Shown here: piece by piece, positions 12,111 to 19,326 of the stretch
Layout: every line of letters begins with the position of its first letter
Numbering within the stretch: the stretch's first letter is position 1
DNA from: Smittium mucronatum
Lineage: Eukaryota > Kickxellomycota > Harpellomycetes > Harpellales > Legeriomycetaceae
Direction: 5' to 3'
DNA: 19,328 bases
Assembly (NCBI GenBank): GCA_001953115.1
Contig: LSSL01003506.1
Coordinates: 1 to 19,328 of the forward strand
The notes under the pieces: model-generated
Databases searched by the model: none
The model's input: the letters and a program-made list of their open reading frames with translations, nothing else
What the model was told of the DNA's origin: nothing
Translations under genes and position numbers: made by a program

Positions 12111-12281
12111 TAACCCTTTCAGGGGCAATGGTACAAAAAATGGCTTTCACTTTTTGCTCAATGTTTTCATTAGACTAATATTATTTGTATACTATTGGTT
12201 AAATCAATAAGCTAAGCCAATTGAAAGTGTTTATTTGAGCAAATAGGAGCGAGACTTAAATTTGGGCCCGGAAAGGGTTAA
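12110..12281 (+). mobile_element. piggyBac-like MITE, copy A (172 bp)
   Basis: A non-autonomous element flanked by TTAA at 12110-12113 and 12278-12281. One end reads TTAACCCTTTCAGGGGCAAT. The other ends GGGCCCGGAAAGGGTTAA. It aligns along its whole length with copy B (reverse complement of 13048-13219) and copy C (reverse complement of 15556-15723): shared blocks include the AATGG near the first end, TTCACTTTTT, CTCAATGTTTT, CAATTGAAA, AATAGGAG and the CCCGGAAAGGGT terminus. The two ends are only imperfect inverted repeats. TTAA flanks and a CCCTTT start are typical of piggyBac-superfamily elements; the link is inference because no transposase is present here. Confidence 0.8.
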
Positions 12282-12455
12282 GGAAGGATGTACAAAAATG
12301 ACACTCAATTTTCAGTTTTTACAAACATTTTATTTTGGGAAAACTTATGTGATTGGATTTATTATAAAAATCATCAAATGGAATATGTTAGATTAAACAA
12401 ATGGGGGATTCTTAATGAAGATGGTAGTTTGTTTCATATCACTTTCACTGGCTAA
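12282..12455 (+). CDS. Unassigned short open frame at the MITE edge
   Basis: An open frame begins directly after the TTAA of MITE copy A; its first ATG is at 12288, giving 55 codons to TAA at 12453-12455. The translation is less biased than nearby chance frames and contains FWENLCDWIYYKNHQ and LNKWGILNEDGSLFH, with three Trp and balanced acidic/basic residues. I do not recognise a family. In the same frame a TAA lies at the MITE junction (12279-12281), so it cannot simply read through from the MITE. It could be an exon or fragment of a gene broken by the insertion, or chance. No Shine-Dalgarno logic applies and no splice sites are convincing. Confidence 0.2.
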   Translation, partial: GRMYKNDTQFSVFTNILFWENLCDWIYYKNHQMEYVRLNKWGILNEDGSLFHITFTG

Positions 12456-12559
12456 TTATAGATTAAAATTATCCATAGATATTGTTAAATCAAATTTAGT
12501 CATTTCTATTGAGCAAAATAAAAATGCATTTTCTTTTTTCTAATATCCCAATTAGGAAT

Positions 12560-12727
12560 TTGAATGGCGTTTAGTTCAGCTTATTTTTTTTATCATAAAA
12601 TTTCACTTTTATTGGATAAAAAACAATGTTTCGGAATTTTCACTGAAACAGGGTATATTATAAAGTGTCTTTACCATTAAAAATCTGTCAAATAGTAATT
12701 CAATTGATTTAAGGACCCGGAAAGGTT
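12560..12727 (+). mobile_element. Possible degenerate MITE copy D
   Basis: AAGGACCCGGAAAGGTT (about 12711-12726) closely matches the GGACCCGGAAAGGGTTAA terminus of copy C in the orientation of copy A. Upstream, GAATGGCGTTT (about 12560), ATTGGATAAA and TTTCGG fall in the order expected from copies B and C, but similarity between them is weak. The terminal TTAA has decayed (TTGC) and the other end is not clear. The terminus is convincing; the full extent is a guess. Confidence 0.45.
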
Positions 12728-13047
12728 GCATTGAATGATTTTCTACATATGACCAATAAAATTGATTATTGAGATCATCATGTAACTTGTTTATTTTTTG
12801 TGGCTTTTTGGGAAAGTACTGAAGCAATTTTGTTTTTCAGGGCACTAATGAATTTTAGCTCTATTCATTTGCTATAGATGATATAATAAATTATTTCTCC
12901 TTGCAAAAATAGATTGATCTACCAAATACAGTAAGCAACAATTTAGGCCGCAATAATGTTTGAAATTTTTTTTTTGATGTCTTTTATTATCTGCCAATAA
13001 AAATCAGTGATAAAGAAAAGAGATTCATCAATCTCATAAGGTCCAAC
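12728..13047. other. Spacer between MITE copies, no gene seen
   Basis: Intergenic-looking sequence between the degenerate copy D and copy B. No frame here gives a recognisable protein, and the minus-strand frame that crosses copy D (12609-12827) is explained partly by MITE sequence. Confidence 0.45.
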
Positions 13048-13219
13048 TTGACCCTTTCCGGGCACAAACTCAAGCTTCACTCCTATTTGTGTAAATTGGA
13101 AATTTCAATTGTCCCGAATTTTTGATTATTCCAATAGAATACAAATGATATTTTTCTAATAAAAACATTGAGTAAAAAGTGAATGTCATTTTTTGCACCA
13201 TCGGCCATGAAGGGGCTAA
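13048..13219 (-). mobile_element. piggyBac-like MITE, copy B (172 bp)
   Basis: It reads TTGACCCTTTCCGGGCAC at the left and CCATGAAGGGGCTAA at the right, the same length as copy A and in the opposite orientation. Both flanking TTAA sites carry one substitution (TTGA at 13048, CTAA at 13216), which suggests an older insertion than A or C. Internal blocks match copy A over nearly the whole length. The copy lies about 0.84 kb beyond the 3' end of the SAP30-like gene. Confidence 0.8.
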
Positions 13220-14060
13220 GTAATGATTTTCTAACCTAAAGTCATATATTCTATTTGCCAAAAATTTCCCGAATAATTTAAGTCATCTATGGGTTAAAAA
13301 TGGGATTTGTGCCATTTAACCTATTTATGAGTTCAAATCACCCTAATGTATTTTTTGAGTCGTTTCTATTTGACTATTTACAAAACTTTTCAATTTGGGA
13401 GATTCTTTTCAAGATCAGACTTATTATTGTTTATACAGTTGGCTGAAAATGAAACCACTTCTTCAAACCAATAAAAGTAGAAAAGTATACTGGCTTCAAT
13501 AGCCTTTGAGGAATTTGCCAATAGAGGATTACTTTTGTAATTCCAGTTCGATGTCCTAATAATTTTATACATTATTAAACGTTAGTTTTTCCAAATTAGG
13601 AAAGATGTAGAAATTCAATGCGGAAGTGTCAGCTCTCAAAGAGAATCTCCCATTTGTAATTTGCTTACTATTGCGAGTGAAAGGCGAGCAGATTACTTGT
13701 AAACTTTAATAACATAAAGGGCTGACCTCTAAATTAGAGTTTCTAATTGGGTTTTACAACGTGAAGGTGAAGATGTAATTAAATTGTATTGGATAATAAA
13801 TCAAAACAGAGAGGAAGGTCACAGAAAATGATTGTAAGTATTGGTTACATAATAAATTGAGAAAATTTGTAAACGAAAAGGGCCTCAGAAAAAAGAAGAT
13901 TGGATAACAGCGTGGCAAATTTTATTGATGTGAGTGATATAGGAAAATGGAGGAAAGAGAAATGGTCTGAAAGATAATAGCAGATAAAAAAAGTGGGGTT
14001 GATATATGCGCGGAATTAAAGTGAGGGTGGAGAGGAGAAGAATAAGGTGGAGAACGCTAT
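13220..14060. other. Spacer downstream of SAP30, purine-rich plus strand
   Basis: The first half is ordinary AT-rich spacer. About 13800-14050 is strikingly G/A-rich on the plus strand (pyrimidine-rich in the SAP30 transcript direction) and probably represents the SAP30 3' untranslated region. A minus-strand AATAAA lies at 13921-13926, about 135 nt past the SAP30 stop. The minus frame at 13390-13572 has no recognisable motif. No second gene is supported. Confidence 0.45.
13921..13926 (-). terminator. Possible polyadenylation signal for SAP30
   Basis: AATAAA on the minus strand about 135 nt downstream of the SAP30 stop codon. The motif is expected often by chance in such AT-rich DNA, so the assignment is tentative. 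Confidence 0.3.
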
Positions 14061-14492
14061 TCACAAATGGCGTTTATTCCTTATATTGAACAGAAAGCGG
14101 GCGATGGTATCAACTTCATCCACAGGAAGCTGATCATGATGAGAATTGACAGCTAGGACCAAATCATCTTTTGAAGCTCTGGCCTTAACGTTAAGCTTAT
14201 ACACTTGCTTATACTTTCGTAACAAAGGCATACCAAAGCTATGAAAATCAAGTTTTACAGGATCTATATCTTGTTTGATATTAGCTTTGTTAGCAAGTTT
14301 GGTTGTTGATTTAGTCACGCTTTTGCTGGAGGGAGTGGATTTCGATAGAGATTTGCTTCCATTTGGCGTTTTAGAAGATACTTTTGTGCTGTTCGGAGAA
14401 GCTGAAGAGTAACTTTTGACTATTTTAGAAGCCCCAGCTATTGGGTGAGGGGTTCCGGTATGTATTTGTGAGGGTTTTATTTTTGCTGGCAT
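14061..14492 (-). CDS. SAP30-like subunit of the Sin3-histone deacetylase complex
   Basis: SAP30 is a nuclear scaffold subunit that binds the PAH3 region of Sin3 and stabilises the Sin3-Rpd3/HDAC co-repressor. The predicted protein is 143 residues in a single exon. Residues about 77-140 match the Sin3-binding domain of SAP30: a conserved LLRKYKQVYKL (about 90-100), ASKDDLVLAV (106-115), then LPVDEVDTIARFLFNIRN (122-139). Residues 20-70 are a Ser/Thr/Lys-rich, presumably disordered tail. The zinc finger found at the N-terminus of animal SAP30 is absent. I chose the ATG at 14492 because the frame opens there with a plausible context (AGCA before ATG) and the domain is complete. An overlapping frame (14425-14682) is probably a shadow, though an upstream exon cannot be excluded. 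The gene is divergent from the CMD-like gene across a 1.9-kb spacer. Confidence 0.88.
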   Translation of the reverse strand: MPAKIKPSQIHTGTPHPIAGASKIVKSYSSASPNSTKVSSKTPNGSKSLSKSTPSSKSVTKSTTKLANKANIKQDIDPVKLDFHSFGMPLLRKYKQVYKLNVKARASKDDLVLAVNSHHDQLPVDEVDTIARFLFNIRNKRHL

Positions 14493-15555
14493 TGCTAATT
14501 ATACTGCTATCTGGATTCCCAAGAATATTATTTAATAATGACAAATCACCTATCTGAAGTTCCGAAGAGATGGCTGTAAAAACTATTTGTAGTGGGGCGG
14601 AAGAAGGGGGTGAAAACGTTTTATTCAGAGAAATATGTGTAAGTGTACAAGCGCCTATTAGAAAATAATCAGCCTTCTTCAATTAGCTCCTATGAATGAT
14701 ATATCAAGAATAAATTCGAGATTTCGACAGGTATATCAACTAAAGTGCTATAGTCAAGTATTTTCAAAAAACTGTAAAGAGAAGTGTAAATTAGGATAAA
14801 AATATCAGTTGCAGTTTATGTATAAAAGAGATTATATTAATTTACAGAAAATATAAACGAATTACAGATATAGTAGTTGATGCAGAAATCTAGACTCTGA
14901 GATCACAAATAAAATAAAAATAAAAAAACATCTGCTTTAGCATCTCGAAATTTTTTTTTTTCGAAAATTTACTTTCTCATAACTTCATTTTTCTTCCTTG
15001 CGAATTGCTATTTGCTCCGAATCACACTCTTTTACTAATCGTTTTTTTTTCTCGATTCCTTTTCACAAATCAATATTATCTAATGAACTCGTATGTCAAA
15101 CACCATTGGGCATTATTTAACAAATAAATATTCATTACACCTATAAAATATCTTTATAATTGTCGATATAATGAGATACTCCGATGTTGAGTTTGCATAT
15201 AAATTTTCTTCGCAAAAAATATCCAATAGAAATAGAATAGTTTGACTTTTGCCTCAACTATTTCTTTCGGAACAGTCAGAGATGACATCTATTTTTCGGC
15301 CCATACACGTTAATAACACAAATAAAAAGTGATAATCAATTTCGCATATTTACCAACAAATGATGTTTGACGTCATTTTGAGCTCTGAGTGGATCAGACC
15401 CATTTAAATAGCATATCTAGCCCTTATTCGCTAATAGATAAAACCACAATAGGGTTTTAAGCGTATCATATTAAACTCCAACAGAAAATATGCGATCAAT
15501 TGTTTATTTTTTCCAGTCGAAGTCAAATGACAGGCAGGGTGATGAATGAATATCT
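14493..15555. other. Upstream region of SAP30, no further gene
   Basis: About 1.06 kb between the SAP30 start and MITE copy C. It should contain the SAP30 promoter and leader. I see no consensus TATA box at a persuasive distance on the minus strand. A CRE-like palindrome at 15368 is listed separately. The minus frame at 14425-14682 gives a Ser/Leu/Asn-rich peptide with no family resemblance. Confidence 0.45.
15362..15378. promoter_or_regulatory. CRE-like site TGACGTCA inside a small inverted repeat
   Basis: TGACGTCA at 15368-15375 is the perfect palindromic site bound by bZIP factors of the ATF/CREB family, which fungi have (Atf1/Pcr1 type). It overlaps a short inverted repeat (AATGA...TCATT). 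It lies in the spacer between two divergent genes, about 0.88 kb from the SAP30 start and 1.04 kb from the CMD-like start. Binding is inference; one 8-mer can occur by chance, though less often in AT-rich DNA. Confidence 0.35.
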
Positions 15556-15723
15556 TTAACCCTTTCCGGGTCCAAATTCCTGCATCACTCATATTATTGT
15601 TTAACTATTTCAATTGGCCGAATTTCCTGATTTATCCAACAATGTACAAGTATTACTTTTTTAAGTGGTAGAATTATATAAAATACGAAAGCCATTTTTA
15701 TCCATTGGCCTTGAAGGGGTTAA
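15556..15723 (-). mobile_element. piggyBac-like MITE, copy C (168 bp)
   Basis: Flanked by intact TTAA at 15556-15559 and 15720-15723. The left end reads TTAACCCTTTCCGGGTCC and the right end GGCCTTGAAGGGGTTAA. It has the same orientation as copy B and is inverted relative to copy A. Interior blocks shared with A and B include CAATTG, the ATTTTT/AATGG segment near the right end and both termini. It sits in the shared upstream region of the SAP30-like and CMD-like genes, so it could supply or disturb promoter elements. Confidence 0.8.
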
Positions 15724-16275
15724 GCGACTCGTGGGTAAGAAAAAGTGTTAGTAAAAATCTAGGGCAGTCGGACCCGATTTGAAATCTGCGCATTTGGTGC
15801 GTTATCTAAACGAATGGTCTTGGATTTGTCAGTAAGACATAGTTTCAGTGCCTAGCAGCTTTTCATAGGGAGGACTGAACAGAGATGATATTTTTTATGT
15901 AATACACTACGTTTTATTTATCCTGTTAGAGACAAGCTCTAATCGGGCTAAACCATATCAGTGAACTCATTTTCGTTGACTAACAGTTTAATTAACGACT
16001 ACATATAGTCTCAATCATCTTACAATCTTATGCAATACCGGGCGGGGTATATCGGATAGCGGTTTTGTCCCAAATTTCTCTTAGTTACACAGTTTGTATA
16101 CTGACAGAAGAGCTTGTTAAAACAAAAGATACTATCTTTTTTATACCTTGTACGGATTTTTATTACTGCTTTTTACTCACGGGGTTTAATAGTGTTGCCC
16201 GCCAATAATATCTAATGATAACGATAAAGAGTCGAGCGGCACTGTTATCTTTAGTTCTTTGAATCGCTGTCGTGG
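15724..16275. other. Upstream spacer of the CMD-like gene
   Basis: Composition is close to that of the genes, but no continuous frame or exon is supported on either strand. A GC-rich patch at about 16037-16054 contains ATACCGGGCGGGGTAT, a 5-bp inverted repeat around a G/C core, conceivably a transcription-factor site. A GTTCAAGATTC near 16300 resembles a tRNA B-box but lacks a pairing T-stem. Confidence 0.4.
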
Positions 16276-16282
16276 TATAAAA
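16276..16282 (+). promoter_or_regulatory. Candidate TATA box for the CMD-like gene
   Basis: TATAAAA, 129 bp before the chosen ATG at 16411. The surrounding sequence is less AT-rich than elsewhere, which makes the match more meaningful. The transcription start is not known. Confidence 0.4.
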
Positions 16283-16410
16283 CGTTTGTAATAATCTGTA
16301 GTTCAAGATTCAACTATCGGTCATCTTTTTACTGAAAAGTATTTCTTTCTTTTTTGCTGCTTTGGTTGATCACTATTAGTAGAAACGCCTTTTTATGTAC
16401 GTAAATTCAA

Positions 16411-17304
16411 ATGTTTTCTTACAGTGATATAATAAAGTATAAGGACACGTTGGGAATCGAGGTTGCTATACTTTTAGCTGTAAGGGTCTAATGAATATTT
16501 TCCCGTCTTTCTCTACTTTTAAAAACGGAACTTATTCTCTTTATCGTTTATATTCCACCAAATATAACTATGATTGAATTCTTGAAATATAGACAAGTTG
16601 CTTCACTGTGAAGAATCGTGCAAATGTAATTCCAGTTCTAATTAAAGAATATATTTCCAATTCTTCCATATCAGATACTGATGCAGATGGTAAGACAATA
16701 TACTCGCCTGAGATCATCTATCTAGCTGAAAAAGTTCGTGAAGCCGTGTTCACAAATGTTTACACCGTTGGTTTCCCACTCGTAAGCTATTTCATATAAT
16801 TCCTCCATTTGCGCTTAAAAGTTATTAATGGTTCACAAATAGACTCTGGTTGCAATGAAAGAGTTGAAAGCTGGACTTGATACTCAGCTATGGATGAAAC
16901 TGTCCAGAACTCGTCATTTGCCAACTAGCACAGTTCCAATGGAGACTAATCAGTTCTCAGAGTCCAAACCCTATTTCACTGAAAATACACCTCGGTATAT
17001 TTCTGGTTTTGACCACTTTTCCCAGACTTATGGGCACGTTACTGACAAACTTCTCTCCAGGATCGATGATTTTCATCCCGATCTCGTGTACTCTGTTATC
17101 GAGGCTGAGTACTCGGACATTCTTTCAAAGGATCACATATTGTCTCACGTCGAAAAAGAACTTGTTACTGTCGCAGCTATATATTCTTTAGATACTCCTG
17201 ACCAACTATTCAGTCATGTTAGAGCCTGTAAAAGATTAGGGATATCTCAATCCGTCATTGATGCTGCAATCCAACTATCAAATGAAATTAAAACCCTCCC
17301 CTGA
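16411..17304 (+). CDS. AhpD/carboxymuconolactone-decarboxylase-like protein, three exons
   Basis: Coding parts are 16411-16479, 16593-16781 and 16843-17304, giving 239 residues. Both introns begin GTAAG and end AG, and both are phase 0. The ATG at 16411 is chosen because its frame reads straight into the donor and joins the next exon in frame. The protein looks like the two-lobed fungal CMD family. The first half has EKVREAVFTNVYTVGFPL (about 69-86), the helix found around REA...GFP in these proteins. The second has FDHFSQTYG (142-150), HPDLVYSVIEAEY (164-176) and VEKELVTVAAIYSL (189-202) followed by LFSHVRACKRLGIS, the typical CMD core. Only Cys26 and Cys215 are present and there is no CxxC, so AhpD-type peroxidase-reductase chemistry is unlikely. 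Related fungal proteins have been placed in peroxisomes or mitochondria. The C-terminus KTLP is not a PTS1 tripeptide, and I see no clear targeting peptide. Substrate is unknown. Confidence 0.85.
16480..16592 (+). other. Intron 1 of the CMD-like gene
   Basis: 113 bp, donor GTAAGG and acceptor ATATAG, phase 0. Splicing is needed because an in-frame TAG ends the intron directly before the codon for Thr24. Confidence 0.8.
16782..16842 (+). other. Intron 2 of the CMD-like gene
   Basis: 61 bp, donor GTAAGC and acceptor AAATAG, phase 0. It joins GFPL to TLVAMKEL in one frame and removes an in-frame TAA at 16797-16799. Confidence 0.85.
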
Positions 17305-17421
17305 TGGATATCTACCTCTTTTTATTTTTTTCTACAAAAAAAGCTCTGAAAAAAACAAGTATCATTATTCACATCTTTTTTCCATAAATGCTTCAGCTAA
17401 ATAAATTTCGCTATATTAACA

Positions 17422-17427
17422 AATAAA
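17422..17427 (+). terminator. Candidate polyadenylation signal of the CMD-like gene
   Basis: AATAAA on the plus strand, 118 nt after the stop codon and 26 nt before the end of the convergent prefoldin coding region. The transcript would therefore probably overlap the prefoldin 3' end. Confidence 0.45.
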
Positions 17428-17447
17428 AGAAAGTCAAAAACGATTTT

Positions 17448-17453
17448 TTTATT
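17448..17453 (-). terminator. AATAAA overlapping the prefoldin 6 stop codon
   Basis: On the minus strand the stop and signal read TGAATAAA, so the first possible polyadenylation signal starts at the last base of the stop codon. The 3' untranslated region could be very short, unless another signal further on is used. Confidence 0.4.
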
Positions 17454-17998
17454 CATGCCTTTTTAGTGGCCATAAGACCTTGGAACTGTGATTGTAGCTT
17501 GTAAATCTCGCTGCTTTTCTTTTCTTGTTCGGTCGCAAGTGTAGATATTCGTTTGTCCACTCTACCCAGCTCTTGTTTGATATATTCTATCCTTTTTTCA
17601 ACATTCAAAGTTGCTTCATCCTTATCTTGTGGAACCAGTACTGGTCCTATCATCTTAAACACCTTAGAATCTTCATCAAGCAGTTTAAATTCCTATAATC
17701 AATAACCCATTATTAAAATATTTTCAACTCCATAAAAAATCACTGGCAGGTATATATAAATATATATAATACTTGTTGAACTAGCTCGTTTTCGGATAGT
17801 TGGGATGTTAATTTCTGGTGCCCTTCAATTAATTTCGAATACTCTAAATAAGTATAGATTGAGTATATGTTTTTTACAATCAACTTTTTCTATAAAAAAA
17901 CAAGAGTAAAACCATATCCCAGTCTAAATAGATACTTTACCTGTTTGGAGCTTTCTTAATTCTGCTGATTCTAGTTCTAATCTTTTCTCGATCGACAT
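17453..17998 (-). CDS. Prefoldin subunit 6 (beta-type), three exons
   Basis: Prefoldin is the cytosolic hexamer that captures nascent actin and tubulin and hands them to the CCT chaperonin; subunit 6 is one of its four beta subunits. Coding parts on the minus strand are 17941-17998, 17773-17843 and 17453-17692, giving 122 residues, the usual length (human and yeast forms are about 115-130). The first exon ends in phase 1 and the split codon restores Glu20; the second ends in phase 0. Residues about 4-42 form the N-terminal coiled-coil helix (YSKL, GHQKLTSQLSENE). Residues 44-66 are the family hairpin, EFKLLDEDSKVFKMIGPVLV, nearly identical to the conserved core. Residues 68-115 are the second coiled-coil helix, EATLNVEKRIEYIKQEL and KLQSQF. 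The ATG context (GAAA before ATG) is good. The gene converges with the CMD-like gene, stop codons separated by 148 bp. Confidence 0.94.
17693..17772 (-). other. Intron 2 of prefoldin 6
   Basis: 80 bp on the minus strand, donor GTATTA (weaker than the GTAAG donors of the neighbouring gene) and acceptor TTATAG, phase 0. It is TA-rich and contains a TATATATA run. It joins LVQQ to EFKLL. Confidence 0.85.
17844..17940 (-). other. Intron 1 of prefoldin 6
   Basis: 97 bp on the minus strand, donor GTAAAG and acceptor TATTTAG, phase 1. It splits the Glu20 codon and joins RKLQT to YSKLI through it. Confidence 0.85.
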
Positions 17999-18334
17999 TT
18001 TCAACGGTATATATTCCTCTAACCCTTATTGTAAAATTTTCTTGAATTCCCTTTTACTATAAAAATACAATTGCAAACAGCATTTACCCATTTCCAAACT
18101 TGTCACTCGAAAAAAAATGCACCAATTGGTCATTTCAAATTTGTTTTCGTATAGTATTTTTTTTTTTAAAAAAAAAGGAATATAACCCAATAATGTTTTA
18201 AATTTTCCACTATCTGCTGCTACTATTTAATAATTGGATGATCATCACATAGTTTTTTTATTGATAAATGATAATTCTTTTAATTGGATATCGTTTGTAT
18301 TATGTATCCAGCTTCGCCAGATGTTAATAACCAC

Positions 18335-18380
18335 AATCATGTTTTCATTTCCCTAAACCCTCAACCTTTAGAACATGATT
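18335..18380. repeat. 9-bp inverted repeat with C/A-rich loop
   Basis: AATCATGTT (18335-18343) and its exact reverse complement AACATGATT (18372-18380) enclose a 28-nt loop containing CCCTAAACCCT. The loop resembles two telomere-like units but is far too short to be a telomere. Confidence 0.5.
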
Positions 18381-18607
18381 ACACTTTATTTAGCTTTTCA
18401 AAGTGGATACTTTTTTAGAATAAATCATATTTTAGACAAGGATTAAAAGATAATAACAAATTGAACAGATTTATAATTATTTTTAACAATAGACTTTTTT
18501 GGATTTAATATTGGTTTGGAGTGGGAAGAAGGGGTATTAGAATATAGCATTTTCAGAAAAAAAATTAGCACTTTAAATTTAGAAAAAAATATATTACACA
18601 AAAAATC

Positions 18608-18651
18608 TGATCAATTTTCAATTATTGGGTGATCATTTTTCAATTATATGG
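18608..18651. repeat. 22-bp tandem duplication
   Basis: Two adjacent units, each beginning TGATCA and continuing TTTTCAATTAT and then T/A GG, start at 18608 and 18630 and differ at about three positions. Confidence 0.6.
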
Positions 18652-18930
18652 CAGATAAATTTAAAAAAGGAAAAGATACTTGGCTCTCTTAATCTATAAA
18701 AAAGTAACTAGTAACAAAACATTACAGCTAAAATTTCGAATCATCACTAAAATAAATAAACAGAAAAACAAAAGCACTTATTGGATTAAACTGTTTGATT
18801 TTTAAAAAATATATATAAAAGAAAATTCAAAGAAAATTTAGACACTGAGAAATAATAAGTTTTTGATCTTAGTTTATTATAACACCTCTTTTAAGCTTTT
18901 TCAAAAATCAATTTTTTTTAAAAAGGTTCA

Positions 18931-18974
18931 TTTGCAAAAATGATCAGATTTTCGAAAATATTTGCAAAAGTGAT
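18931..18974. repeat. Short direct repeat, 30-bp period
   Basis: TTTGCAAAAATGAT at 18931 and TTTGCAAAAGTGAT at 18961, followed by weaker similarity. It is probably the trace of a small tandem duplication. Confidence 0.5.
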
Positions 18975-19310
18975 AAAAAAATCAAAATATTGCCAATTAT
19001 ATCATAAAATTAACAATTTTTTTTAAACAAACAAAATTGAATTTTCTAAACTGAAAAAAAAAAAGTTTTTCAACCCATGGAATTCTTAATCCGAATTCCT
19101 TTTGCTGTGATAGGCCGATTTCAATTTTTGTTCTTATTTTTTGGTACTTTGTTTTGACATCTATGGAATGGGTTAATAGCCAATTTTCGGCCCTAATAGC
19201 AAATTAAGAAAAATACAAATTTTAAACCTGTTTACTTCTGCATTTTGGGTGATAGAAACTGTCAACTACAGAAAAACTAAGAAACTAGGACGTGTCCATA
19301 ACCCAAATTG

Positions 19311-19326
19311 CCCCCCCCCCCCCCCC
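19311..19326. repeat. Homopolymer run of 16 C
   Basis: Sixteen consecutive C residues two bases from the end of the window. No other C or G run approaches this length here, and its position suggests either a real mononucleotide repeat or an assembly edge. Confidence 0.85.

Larger units (their letters stand above)
17999..19310. other. AT-rich gene-free stretch upstream of prefoldin 6
   Basis: Composition returns to the strongly AT-rich state of the left part of the window. No open frame or exon is recognisable. It should begin with the prefoldin 6 promoter. Minor repeats are a 9-bp inverted repeat (18335-18380), a 22-bp tandem pair (18608-18651) and a 30-bp direct repeat (18931-18974). Confidence 0.5.

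Noticed and set aside
12001..12210. 69-codon plus-strand frame across the left end of MITE copy A
   Set aside because: About half of it is MITE sequence (NPFNPF comes from the TTAACCCTTT repeats), so it is not a genuine protein.
14425..14682. 85-codon minus-strand frame overlapping the SAP30 start
   Set aside because: It overlaps SAP30 in a different frame and shows no domain; most likely a chance frame in the 5' region.
16300..16315. GTTCAAGATTC as a tRNA B-box near the CMD-like gene
   Set aside because: The flanking bases do not form a T-stem and no acceptor or anticodon arm can be drawn.
16608..16799. Separate short gene starting at GTG 16608
   Set aside because: It is the middle exon of the CMD-like gene: splice sites at 16592/16593 and 16781/16782 join it in frame to neighbouring exons.
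17009..17191. Alternative plus-strand frame inside the CMD-like gene
   Set aside because: Shadow of exon 3 in another frame; the exon-3 frame carries the conserved CMD motifs.
18350..18362. CCCTAAACCCT as a telomere
   Set aside because: Less than two repeat units, internal to the window and inside the loop of a small inverted repeat.
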